A DNA stretch of 64,000 bases, taken from NCBI RefSeq assembly GCF_050948175.1, contig NW_027490217.1:1-64000 (forward strand), read 5' to 3'. The notes below the pieces were generated by a model. It made no database searches. It saw only the letters and a program-made list of their open reading frames with translations, and had not been told where the DNA came from. The DNA comes from Xylocopa sonorina. Lineage: Eukaryota; Arthropoda; Insecta; Hymenoptera; Apidae. Both the position numbers and the translations under genes were made by a program. Shown here piece after piece: positions 53,401-64,000 of the stretch (its first letter is position 1; every line of letters starts with the position of its first letter).

Positions 53401-55139
53401 GCTACGATACGTAGACATCTGCAAACGCTATTTCCTCGCCGGGAAGTGTCGCATTTACATTCATTTGAAGTGTAGACGAGGAATACATAACACTTCGCAA
53501 ATTATATTATATCTTACCATGAAACATAGAAATGAGATGCGATATCGCGTTTTGAGAATCATAAAAACTCTATTGCTACGATACGTAGACATCTGCAAAC
53601 GCTATTTCCTTGCAAGGAAGTGTCGCAATTACATTCATTTGAAGTGTAGACGAGGAACACATAACACTTCGCAAATCATATAATATCTTACCATGAAACA
53701 TAGAAATGAGATGCGATATCGCGTTTTGAGAATCATAAGAACTCTATTGCTACGATACGTAGAAATCTGCAAACGCTATTTCCTTGCAAGGAAGTGTCGC
53801 ATTTACATTCATTTGAAGTGTAGACGAGGAATATATAACACTTCGCAAATCATATTGTATCTTACCATGAAACACAGAAACGAGAAGCGATATCGCGTTT
53901 TAAGAAGCCTTAGAAATCTATTGCTACGATACGTAGACATCTGCAAACGCTATTTCCTAGCGAGGAAGTGTCGCATTCACATTCATTTGAAGTGTAGACG
54001 AGGAGTACATAACACTTCGCAAATCATATTATATCTTACCATCAAACATAGAAATGAGATGCGATATCGCGTTTTAAGAAGCATTAGAACTCTGTTCCTA
54101 CGATACGTAGACATCTGCAAACGCCATTTCCTTGCAAGGAAGTGTCGCATTTACATTCATTTGAATCGTAGACGAGGAATGCATAACACATAGCAATGAA
54201 TATTATATCTTATCATGAAACATAGATATGAGATGCAATATCTTGTTTTAAGAAGCATTTGAACCCTATTGCTACGATACCTAGACATCTGCAGACGCTA
54301 TTTCCTAGCGAGGAAGTGTCGCATTTACATTCATTTGAAGTGTAGACGAGGAATACATGACACTTCGCAAATCATATTATATCTTACCATGAAACATAGA
54401 AATGAGATGCGATATCGCGTTTTAAGAATCATAAGAACTCCATTGCTACGATACGTAGACATCTGCAAACGCTATTTCCTTGCAAGGAAGTGTCGCATTT
54501 ACATTCATTTGAATCGTAGACGAGGAATGCATAACACTTCGCAATGAATATTATATCTTATCATGAAACATAGATATGAGATGCTATATCTCGTATTAAG
54601 AAGCATTTGAACTCTATTGCTACGATACCTAAACATCTGCAGACGCTATTTCCTAGCAAGGAAGTGTCGCATTTACATTCATTTGAAGTGTAGACGAGGA
54701 ACACATAAGACTTCGCAAATCATACTATATTTTACCATGAAACATAGAATTGTGATGCGATATCGCGTTTTAAGAATCATAAGAACTCCATTGCTACGAT
54801 ACGTAGACATCTGCAAACGCTATTTCCTCGCCGGGAAGTGTCGCATTTACATTCATTTGAAGTGTAGACGAGGAATACATAACACTTCGCAAATTATATT
54901 ATATCTTACCATGAAACATAGAAATGAGATGCGATATCGCGTTTTGAGAATCATAAAAACTCTATTGCTACGATACGTAGACATCTGCAAACGCTATTTC
55001 CTTGCAAGGAAGTGTCGCATTTACATTCATTTGAAGTGTCGACGAGGAATATATAACACTTCGCAAATCATATTGTATCTTACCATGAAACACAGAAACG
55101 AGAAGCGATATCGCGTTTTAAGAAGCCTTAGAAATCTAT

Positions 55140-56340
55140 TGCTACGATACGTAGACATCTGCAAACGCCATTTCCTAGCGAGGAAGTGTCGCATTCACAT
55201 TCATTTGAAGTGTAGACGAGGAATACATAACTCTTCGCAAATCATATTAAATCTTACCATGAAACATAGAAATGAGATGCGATATCGCGTTTTAAGAAGC
55301 ATTAGAACTCTATTGCTACGATACCTAGACATCTGCAGACGCTATTTCCTTGCAAGGAAGTGTCGCACTTACATTCTTCTGAAGAGAATGCGAGGTATAC
55401 ATAACACTTTACAATGAATATTATATCCTATCATGCAACATAGAAATGAGATGCGATATCGCGTTTTAAGAAGAATTAGAACTCTACCTCTACAATACGT
55501 AAACATCTGCAAACGCTATTTCCTAGCAAGGAAGTGTCGCATTTACATTCATTTGAATCGTAGACGAGGAATGCATAACACTTGACACATCATATTATAT
55601 CTTACCATGAAACATAGAAATGAGATGCGATATCGCGTTTTAAGAAGCATTAGAACACTATTGCTACGATACGTAGACATCTGCAAACGCTATTTCCTTG
55701 CAAGGAAGTGTCGCATTTACATTCATTTGAAGTGTAGACGAGGAATACATAACACTTCGCAAATCATATTATATCTTACCATGAAACATAGAAATGAGAT
55801 GCGATATCGCGTTTTAAGAAGCATTAGAACTCTATTGCTACGATACCTAGACATCTGCAGACGCTATTTCCTAGCAAGGAAGTGTCGCATTTACATTCAT
55901 TTGAAGTGTAGACGAGGAATACATGACACTTCGCAAATCATATTATATCTTACCATGAAACATACAAATGAGATGCGGTATCGCGTTTTAAGAATCATAA
56001 GAATTCTACTGCTACCATACGTAGACATCTGCAAACGCTATTTCCTTGCAAGGAAGTGTCGCATTTACATTCATTTGAAGTGTAGACGAGGAATACATAA
56101 CACTTCGCAAATCATATTATATCTTACCATGAAACATAGAAATGAGATGCGATATCGCGTTTTGAGAATCATAAGAACTCTATTGCTACGATACGTAGAC
56201 ATCTGCAAACGCTATTTCCTTGCAAGGAAGTGTCGCATTTACATTCATTTGAAGTGTAGACGAGGAATACATAACACTTCGCAAATCATATTATATCTTA
56301 CCATGAAACATAGAAATGAGATGCGATATCGCGTTTTAAG
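55140..56340 (+). repeat. Second copy of the 40-monomer-offset segment
   Basis: Matches 48,180-49,380 (see that entry). The left flank differs, with gaagccttagaaatc and gaaacgagaagcg shared instead with about 47,610 and 53,880, so its left flank was joined from another part of the array. Confidence 0.75.
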
Positions 56341-59300
56341 AATCATAAGAACTCTATTGCTACGATACGTAGACATCTGCAAACGCTATTTCCTTGCAAG
56401 GAAGTGTCGCATTTACATTCATTAGAAGTGTAGACGAGGAATATATAACACTTCGCAAATCAAATTATATCTTACCATGAAACATGGAAATGAGATGCGA
56501 TATCGCGTTTTAAGAAGCCTTAGAAATCTATTGCTACGATACGTAGACATCTGCAAACGCTATTTCCTAGCGAGGAAGTGTCGCATTCACATTCATTTGA
56601 AGTGTAGACGAGGAGTACCTAACACTTCGCAAATCATATTATGTCTTACCATGAAACATAGAAATGAGATGCGATATCGCGTTTTAAGAATCATAAAAAC
56701 TCTACTGCTACGATACGTAGACATCTGCAAATGCTATTTCCTTGCAAGGAAGTGTCGCAATTACATTCATTTGAATCGTAGACGAGGAATGCATAACACT
56801 TCGCAATGAATATTATATCTTATCATGAAACATAGATATGAGATGCAATATCTCGTTTTAAGAAGCATTTGAACCCTATTGCTACGATACCTAGACATCT
56901 GCAGACGCTATTTCCTAGCGAGGAAGTGTCGCATTTACATTCATTTGAAGTGTAGACGAGGAATACATGACACTTCGCAAATCATATTATATCTTACCAT
57001 GAAACATGGAAATGAGATGCGATATCGCGTTTTAAGAAGCATTAGAACACTATTGCTACGATACCTAGACATCTGCAGACGCTATTTCCTTGCAAGGAAG
57101 TGTCGCATTTACATTCTTCTGAAGAGAATGCGAGGTATACATAACACTTTACAATGAATATTATATCCTATCATGCAACATAGAAATGAGATGCGATATC
57201 GCGTTTTAAGAAGAATTAGAACTCTACCTCTACGATACGTAAACATCTGCAAACGCTATTTCCTAGCAAGGTAGTGTCGCATTTACATTCATTTGAAGTG
57301 TAGACGAGGAATACATAACACTTCGCAAATCATATTATATCTTACCATGAAACATAGAAATGAGATGCAATGTCGCGTTTTAAGAAGCATAAGAACTCTA
57401 TTGCTACGATACGTAGACATCTGCAAACGCTATTTCCTTGCAAGGAAGTGTCGCATTTACATTCTTCTGAAGAGAATACGAGGTATACATAACACTTTAC
57501 AATGAATATTATATCCTATCATGCAACATAGAAATGAGATGCGATATCGCGTTTTAAGAAGCATTAGAACTCTATTGCTACGACACGTAGACATCTGCAA
57601 ACGCCATTTCCTTGCCAGGAAGTCGCATTTACATTCATTTGAAGTGTAGACGAGGAATACATAACACTTCGCAAATCATATTATATCTTACCATGAAACA
57701 TAGAAATGAGATGCGATATCGCGTTTGAAGAAGCACTAGAACTCTATTGCTACGATACCTAGACATCTGCAGAAGCTATTTCCTAGCAAGGAAGTGTCGC
57801 ATTTACATTCATTTGAAGTGTAGACGAGGAATACATGACACTTCGCAAATCATATTATATCTTACCATGAAACATAGAAATGAGATGCGATATCGCGTTT
57901 TAAGAATCATAAGAACTCTATTGCTACGATACGTAGACATCTGCAAACGCTATTTCCTTGCAAGGAAGTGTCGCATTTACATTCATTTGAAGTGTAGACG
58001 AGGAATATATAACACTTCGCAAATCATATTATATCTTACCATGAAACATGGAAATGAGATGCGATATCGCGTTTTAAGAAGCCTTAGAAATCGATTGCTA
58101 CGATACGTAGACATCTGCAAACGCTATTTCCTAGCGAGGAAGTGTCGCATTCACATTCATTTGAAGTGTAGACGAGGAGTACATAACACTCCGCAAATCA
58201 TATTATGTCTTACCATGAAACATAAAAATGAGATGCGATATCGCGTTTTAAGAATCATAAAAACTCTATTGCTACGATACGTAGATATCTGCAAATGCTA
58301 TTTCCTTGCAAGGAAGTGTCGCAATTACATTCATTTGAATCGTAGACGAGGAATGCATAACACTTCGCAATGAATATTATATCTTACCATGAAACGTAGA
58401 AATGAGATGCGATATCACGTTTTAAGAAGCATTAGAACACTATTGCTACGATACGTAGACATCTGAAACGCTATTTCCTTGCAAGGAAGTGTCGCATTTA
58501 CATTCATTTGAAGTGTAGACGAGGAATACATAACACTTCGCAAATCATATTATATCTTACCATGAAACACAGAAATGAGATGTGATATCGCGTTTTGAGA
58601 ATCATAAGAAATCTATTGCTACGATACGTAGACATCTGCAAACGCTATTTCCTTGCAAGTAAGTGGCGCATTTACATTCATTTGAAGTGTAGACGAGGAA
58701 TACATAACACTTCGCAAATCATATTATATCTTACCATGAAACATAGAAATGAGATGCGATATCGCGTTTTAAGAAGCATTAGAACTCTATTGCTACGATA
58801 CCTAGACATCTGCAGACGCTATTTCCTTGCAAGGAAGTGTCGCATTTACATTCATTTGAAGTGTAGACGAGGAACACATAAGACTTCGCAAATCATATTA
58901 TATCTTACCATGAAACATAGAATTGAGATGCGATATCGCGTTTTAAGAATCATAAGAACTCCATTGCTACGATACGTAGACATCTGCAAACGCTATTTCC
59001 TCGCTGGGAAGTGTCGCATTTACATTCATTTGAAGTGTAGACGAGGAATACATAACACTTCGCAAATCATATTATATCTTACCATGAAACATAGAAATGA
59101 GATGCCATATCGCGTTTTGAGAATCATAAAAACTCTATTGCTACGATACGTAGACATCTGCAAATGCTATTTCCTTGGAAGGAAGTGTCGCAATTACATT
59201 CATTTGAATCGTAGACGAGGAATGCATAGCACTTCGCAATGAATATTGTATCTTATCATGAAACATAGATATGAGATGCAATATCTCGTTTTAAGAAGCA

Positions 59301-59499
59301 TTTGAACCCTATTGCTACGATACCTAGACATCTGCAGACGCTATTTCCTAACGAGGAAGTGTCGCATTTACATTCATTTGAAGTGTAGACGAGGAATACA
59401 TGACACTTCGCAAATCATATTATATCTTACCATGAAACATGGAAATGTGATGCGATATCGCGTTTTAAGAAGCATTAGAACTCTATTGCTTTGATACGT

Positions 59500-62400
59500 A
59501 GACATCTGCAAACGCTATTTCCTAGCAATGTAGTGTCGCATTTACATTCATTTGAATCGTAGACGAGGAATGCATAACACTTCGCAATGAATATTATATC
59601 TTACCATGAAACATAGAAATGAGATGCGATATCACGTTTTAAGAAGCATTAGAACTCTATCCCTACGATACGTAAACATCTGCAAACGCAATTTCCTAGC
59701 AAGGAAGAGTCGCATTTACATTCATTTGAATCGTAGACGAGGAATGCATAACACTTCGCAATGAATATTATACCTTATCATGAAACATAGAAATGAGACA
59801 CGATATCACGTTTTAAGAAGCACTAGAACTCTATCCCTACGATACGTAAACATGTGCAAACGCTATTTCCTAGCAAGGAAGTGTCGCATTTACATTCATT
59901 TGAAGTGTAAACGAGGAATACATTACACTTCGCAAATCATATTATATCTTACCATGAAACATAGAAATGAGATGCGATATCGCGTTTTAAGAAGGATTAG
60001 AACACTATTGCTGCGATAGGTAGACATCTGCAGACGCTATTTCCTAGCAAGGAAGTGTCGCATTTACATTCATTTGAAGTGTAGACGAGGAATACATGAC
60101 GCTTCGCAATGAATATTATATCTTACCATGAAACATAGAAATGAGATGCGATATCACGTTTTAAGAAGCATTAGAACTCTATCCCTACGATACGTAAACA
60201 TGTGCAAACGCTATTTCCTAGCAAGGAAGTGTCGCATTTACATCCGTTTGAATCGTAGACGAGGAATACATAACACTTCGCAATGAATATTATATCTTAT
60301 CATGCAACATAGTAATGAGATGCGATATCGCGTTTTAAGAAGCATTAGAACTCTATTGCTACGATACGTAGACATCTGCAAACGCTATTTCCTTGCAAGG
60401 AAGTGTCGCATTTACATTCTTCTGAAGTGAATACGAGGTATACATAACACTTTACAATGAATATTATATCTTATCGTGCAACATAGTAACGAGATCCGAT
60501 ATCACGTTTTAAGAAGCATTAGAACTCTATTGGAACGATACGTAGACATCTGCAAACGCTATTTCCTAGCAAGGAAGTGTCGCATTTTCATTCATTTGAA
60601 GTGTAGACGAGGAATACATGACACTTCGCAAATCATACTATATCTTACCATGAAACGTAGAAATGAGATGGGATATCGCGTTTTAAGAAGCATTAGAACA
60701 CTATTGCTACGATAGGTAGACATCTGCAAACGCTATTTCCTTGCAAGGAAGTGTCGCATTTACATTCATTTGAAGTGTAGACGAGGAATACATAACACTT
60801 AGCAAATCATATTATATCTTACCATGAAATATAGAAATGAGATGCGATATCGTGTTTTAAGAATCATAAGAACTCTATTGCTACGATACGTAGACATTTG
60901 CAAACGCTATTTCCTTGTAAGGAAGTGTCGCATTTACATTCATTTGAATCGTAGGCGAGGAATGCATAACACTTCGCAATGAATATTATATCTTATCATG
61001 AAACATAGATATGAGATGCGATATCTCGTTTTAAGAAGCATTTGAACTCTATTGCTTCGAATTGTAGACATCTGCAAACACTATTTCCTTGCAAGGAAGT
61101 GTCGCATTTACATTCTTCTGAAGTGAATACGAGGTATACATAACACTTTACAATGAATATTATATCTTATCATGCAACATAGTAACGAGATGCGATATCG
61201 CGTTTTAAGAAGCATTAGAACTCTATTGGAACGATACGTAGACATCTGCAAACGCTATTTCCTAGCAAGGAAGTGTTGCATTTACATTCATTTGAAGTGT
61301 AGACGAGGAATACATGACACTTCGCAAATCATATTATATCTTACCATGAAACATAGAAATGAGATGCGATATCACGTTTTAAGAAGCATTAGAACATTAA
61401 CCCTACGATACGTAGACATCTGCAAACGCTATTTCCTAGCAAGGAAGTGTCGCATTTACGTTCTTCTGTAGTGAACACGAGGTATACATAACACTTTACA
61501 ATGAATATTATATCTTATCATGCAACATAGTAACGAGATGCGATATCACGTTTTAAGCAGCATTAGAACTCTATCCCTACGATACGTAAACATCTGCAAA
61601 CGCTATTTCCTAGCAAGGAAGAGTCACATTTACATTCATTCGAATCGTAGACGAGGAATGCATAACACTTCGCAATGAATATTATATCTTATCATGAAAC
61701 ATAGATATGAGATGCCATATCACGTTTTAAGAAGCATTAGAACTCTATTGCTACGATACGTAGACATCTGCAAACGCTATTTCCTAGCAAGGAAGTGTCG
61801 CATTTACGTCCGTTTCAATCGTAGACGAGGAATGCATAACACTTCGCAATGAATATTATATCTTATCATGAAACATAGATATGAGATGCAATATCTCGTT
61901 TTAAGAAGCATTTGAACTCTATTGCCTCGATACGTAAACATCTGCAAACGCTATTTCCTGCAAGGAAGTGTCGCATCTATATTCTTCTGAAGTGAATGCG
62001 AGGTATACATAACACTTTAGAATGAATATTATATCTTATCGTGCAACATAGTAACGAGATCCGATATCACGTTTTAAGAAGCATTAGAACTCTATTGGAA
62101 CGATACGTAGACATCTGCAAACGCTATTTCCTAGCAAGGAAGTGTCGCATTTTCATTCATTTGAAGTGTAGACGAGGAATACATGACACTTCGCAAATCA
62201 TACTATATCTTACCATGAAACGTAGAAATGAGATGCGATATCGCGTTTTAAGAAGCATTAGAACACTATTGCTACGATAGGTTGACATCTGCAAACGCTA
62301 TTTCCTTGCAAGGAAGTGTCGCATTTACATTCATTTGAAGTGTAGACGAGGAATACATAACACTTAGCAAATCATATTATATCTTACCATGAAACATAGA

Positions 62401-63605
62401 AATGAGATGCGATATCGTGTTTTAAGAATCATAAGAACTCTATTGCTACGATACGTAGACATCTGCAAACGCTATTTCCTTGTAAGGAAGTGTCGCATTT
62501 ACATTCATTTGAATCGTAGGCGAGGAATGCATAACACTTCGCAATGAACATTATATGTTATCATGAAACATAGATATGAGATGCGATATCTCGTTTTAAG
62601 AAGCATTTGAACTCTATTGCTTCGAATTGTAGACATCTGCAAACACTATTTCCTTGCAAGGAAGTGTCGCATTTACATTCTTCTGAAGTGAATACGAGGT
62701 ATACATAACACTTTACAATGAATATTATATCTTATCATGCAACATAGTAACGAGATGCGATATCGCGTTTTAAGAAGCATTAGAACTCTATTGGAACGAT
62801 ACGTAGACATCTGCAAACGCTATTTCCTAGCAAGGAAGTGTCGCATTTACGTTCTTCTGTAGTGAATACGAGGTATACATAACACTTTACAATGAATATT
62901 ATATCTTATCATGCAACATAGTAACGAGATGCGATATCACGTTTTAAGAAACATTAGAACTCTATCCCTACGATACGTAAACATCTGCAAACGCTATTTC
63001 CTAGCAAGGAAGAGTCACATTTACATTCATTCGAATCGTAGACGAGGAATACATGACACTTCGCAAATCATATTATATCTTACCATGAAACATAGAAATG
63101 AGATGCGATATCACGTTTTAAGAAGCATTAGAACTCTATCCCTACGATACGTAAACATCTGCAAACGCAATTTCCTAGCAAGGAAGTGTCGCATTTACAT
63201 TCATTTAAATCATAGATGAGGAATGCATAACACTTCGCAATGAATATTTTAGCATATCATGAAACATAGATATGAGATGCGACATCTCGTTTTAGGAAGC
63301 ATTTGAACTCTATTGCTTCGATACGTAGACATCTGCAAACGCTATTTCCTTGCAAGGAAGTGTCGCATTTACATTCTTCTGAAGAGAATACGAGGTATAC
63401 ATAACACTTCGCAATGAATATTATATCTTATCACGAAACATGGAAATGAGTTGCGATATCGCGATATAATAAGCAATAGAACTCTATTGCTTCGATAGGT
63501 AGACATCTGGAATTGCATTTCCTAGCAAGGATGTGTGGCATTTACATTCTTTCGAAGTGTAGACGAGGTATACATAACACTTCGCAATGAATATTATATC
63601 TTATC
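59500..63605 (+). repeat. Diverged right edge of the main array
   Basis: About 23 monomers with a higher share of class B and class C copies and more private changes than the rest: cattcttctgaagtgaatac, gaggtatacataacac, ctttacaatgaatatt, atcatgcaacatagtaac, gatatcacgtttt and ctatccctacg. The 158-167 palindrome is often broken (gcgatatcac, gcgatatctc). Gradual divergence towards an end is usual for satellite arrays, where edge copies are homogenised less. A 1-base loss lies near 61,960 (ttcctgcaagg). Confidence 0.85.
60412..62840 (+). repeat. 9-monomer duplication in the right edge (1,565-bp offset)
   Basis: About 60,412-61,275 matches 61,977-62,840 at 1,565 bases (9 x 174 - 1, the loss being near 61,960). 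Both contain atcttatcgtgcaac, agtaacgagatccg, ctattggaacgatacg, gcattttcattc, cttagcaaatcatatt and the change cttcgaattgtagac. A second, shorter match links 61,440-61,640 with 62,831-63,031 at 1,391 bases (ttacgttcttctgtagtg). Confidence 0.8.
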
Positions 63606-63624
63606 TATTGTTATATCTTACGCA
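63606..63624. other. Fold-back junction between + and - satellite
   Basis: The + monomer is followed to atcttatc near 63,605. After a short stretch (tattgttatatcttacgcat) the sequence continues as the reverse complement of the monomer from about 63,625 (ataagtatgccttgtctac). Monomers on either side converge on this point, making a large inverted repeat with almost no loop. Confidence 0.82.
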
Positions 63625-64000
63625 TATAAGTATGCCTTGTCTACACATCAAAAGAATATAAATGCCACACATCCTTGCTGGGAAATGCATCTCTAGATGT
63701 CTGCATATCGAAGCAATAAAGTTCCAATGCTTCTTAGAACGCGATATCGCAACACAATTCCTATGTTTCATTTATGAGGTATAATATTCTTTGCGAAGTG
63801 TTATGTATACCTCATTTACACTTCAAAAAAATGTAAATGCCACTCTTCCTTGCTAGGAAATAGTGTTTCCAGATGTCTACGTATCGAAGCAATAGTGTTC
63901 TGATGCATCATAAAACGCGATATCGCATCTCATTTCTATGTTTCATGATAAGATGTAATATTCAATGCAACGCGTTATGTATATCTCGCTCATACCTCAA
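63625..64000 (-). repeat. Inverted-orientation satellite block at the right end
   Basis: About two monomers read on the minus strand. The first, reversed, shares gatgtgtggcattta and gcatttcc with the last + monomer (63,515-63,550), variants not seen elsewhere in the window, so these two are sister copies at roughly 90% identity. The second carries gaggtatac (class C type) when reversed, and gcgatatcgc intact. The block runs off the end of the window. Confidence 0.9.

Larger units (their letters stand above)
2565..63605 (+). repeat. Main satellite array: about 351 tandem 174-bp monomers
   Basis: The sequence repeats every 174 bases across 61 kb. Each monomer contains, in order, gaactctattgctacgatac, gacatctgcaaacgctattt, ggaagtgtcgcatttacatt, gtgtagacgaggaatac, acttcgcaaatcatatt, cttaccatgaaacatagaaa and gagatgcgatatcgcgtttt. 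Hand counting a typical copy gives 174 bp and about 37% GC. All copies from 2,565 to 63,605 share one orientation. Monomer length is close to one nucleosome repeat, as in many centromeric satellites. Neighbouring monomers differ, while blocks of several monomers recur, so the array has higher-order structure. It contains no unrelated insertion that I can see. A centromeric or pericentromeric location is likely but inferred. Confidence 0.97.

Noticed and set aside
2735..63219. Dozens of + strand open frames of 60-580 codons as protein-coding genes
   Set aside because: They are the same 58-residue satellite translation cut at variant stops. They start and end inside monomers, cross duplication boundaries, have no non-repeat coding sequence, and monomer changes are mostly amino-acid-changing.
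2565..63605. CRISPR array
   Set aside because: The whole 174-bp period is repeated with no short repeat/unique spacer alternation and no cas genes.
2565..63605. Human-type CENP-B box in the monomer
   Set aside because: The nearest candidates, cttcgcaaatcatatt and gcttcgatacgtagac, share TTCG but lack the CGGG half of the known consensus.
2565..63605. tRNA-derived (SINE-like) origin or Pol III promoter in the monomer
   Set aside because: I could not find an A-box/B-box pair or an oligo-A tail. The repeats are strictly head-to-tail, without target-site duplications.
1..64000. Telomeric repeats at the ends of the window
   Set aside because: No runs of TTAGG, TTAGGG or similar short telomeric units were seen. 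Both window ends are still in satellite.

Overview
The window is almost entirely one satellite DNA. About 351 head-to-tail copies of a 174-bp monomer run on the + strand from about 2,565 to 63,605. Shorter blocks of the same family lie in the opposite orientation at both ends (1-897 and about 63,625-64,000). The only non-satellite DNA is a 1.67-kb spacer at 898-2,564. I find no credible protein-coding gene, tRNA, rRNA or CRISPR array, and no mobile element I can name.

Organism: a eukaryotic nuclear genome, from heterochromatin. The monomer is about 37% GC by hand count and is not CpG-depleted (about 8 CpG per copy against roughly 6 expected). The spacer is AT-rich non-coding DNA with two long poly-G runs. 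This fits an invertebrate, perhaps an insect, better than a vertebrate, but the species cannot be identified from the sequence.

Monomer coordinates used below: position 1 is the g of gaagcattag that follows the gttttaa stretch, and position 174 is the last a of gttttaa. The ordinary form (class A) carries up to three dyad-symmetric boxes: ctacgatacgtag at 21-33, ttccttgcaaggaa at 51-64 and gcgatatcgc at 158-167. Linked variants split class A into a dyad-rich form (30g, 43a, 56t) and a form with cctag / ctgcag / cctagc. Class B (caatgaatatt, gcaatatctcg, gcatttgaac) loses the 158-167 palindrome and carries two stop codons in the otherwise open frame. Class C (attcttctgaag, gaggtatac, ctttacaatg) marks the array edges, especially the right one.

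Layout: 1-897 minus-orientation satellite; 898-2,564 spacer; 2,565-17,644 zone 1, with 4-, 5-, 8- and 9-monomer higher-order duplications; 17,645-32,256 two nearly identical 7,306-bp (42-monomer) higher-order units in tandem; 32,257-36,564 linking monomers; 36,565-40,835 a third, partial unit; 40,836-42,380 mosaic; 42,380-59,500 zone 2, with overlapping duplications at offsets of 7, 10, 12, 16, 28, 30, 40 and 44 monomers; 59,500-63,605 diverged right edge; about 63,606-63,624 a fold-back junction; then minus-orientation satellite to the end. Offsets between duplicated segments equal multiples of 174 bp corrected by single-base indels that can be pointed to, which supports the reading.

The period is divisible by three and the class A consensus is open in one frame, so open frames of up to 580 codons appear. 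I read these as a by-product of the period, because most monomer variants change amino acids and frames end wherever a class B monomer or an indel occurs. The most plausible role is structural (centromeric or pericentromeric heterochromatin). That is inference from monomer length, higher-order structure and dyad boxes, not something the sequence proves.
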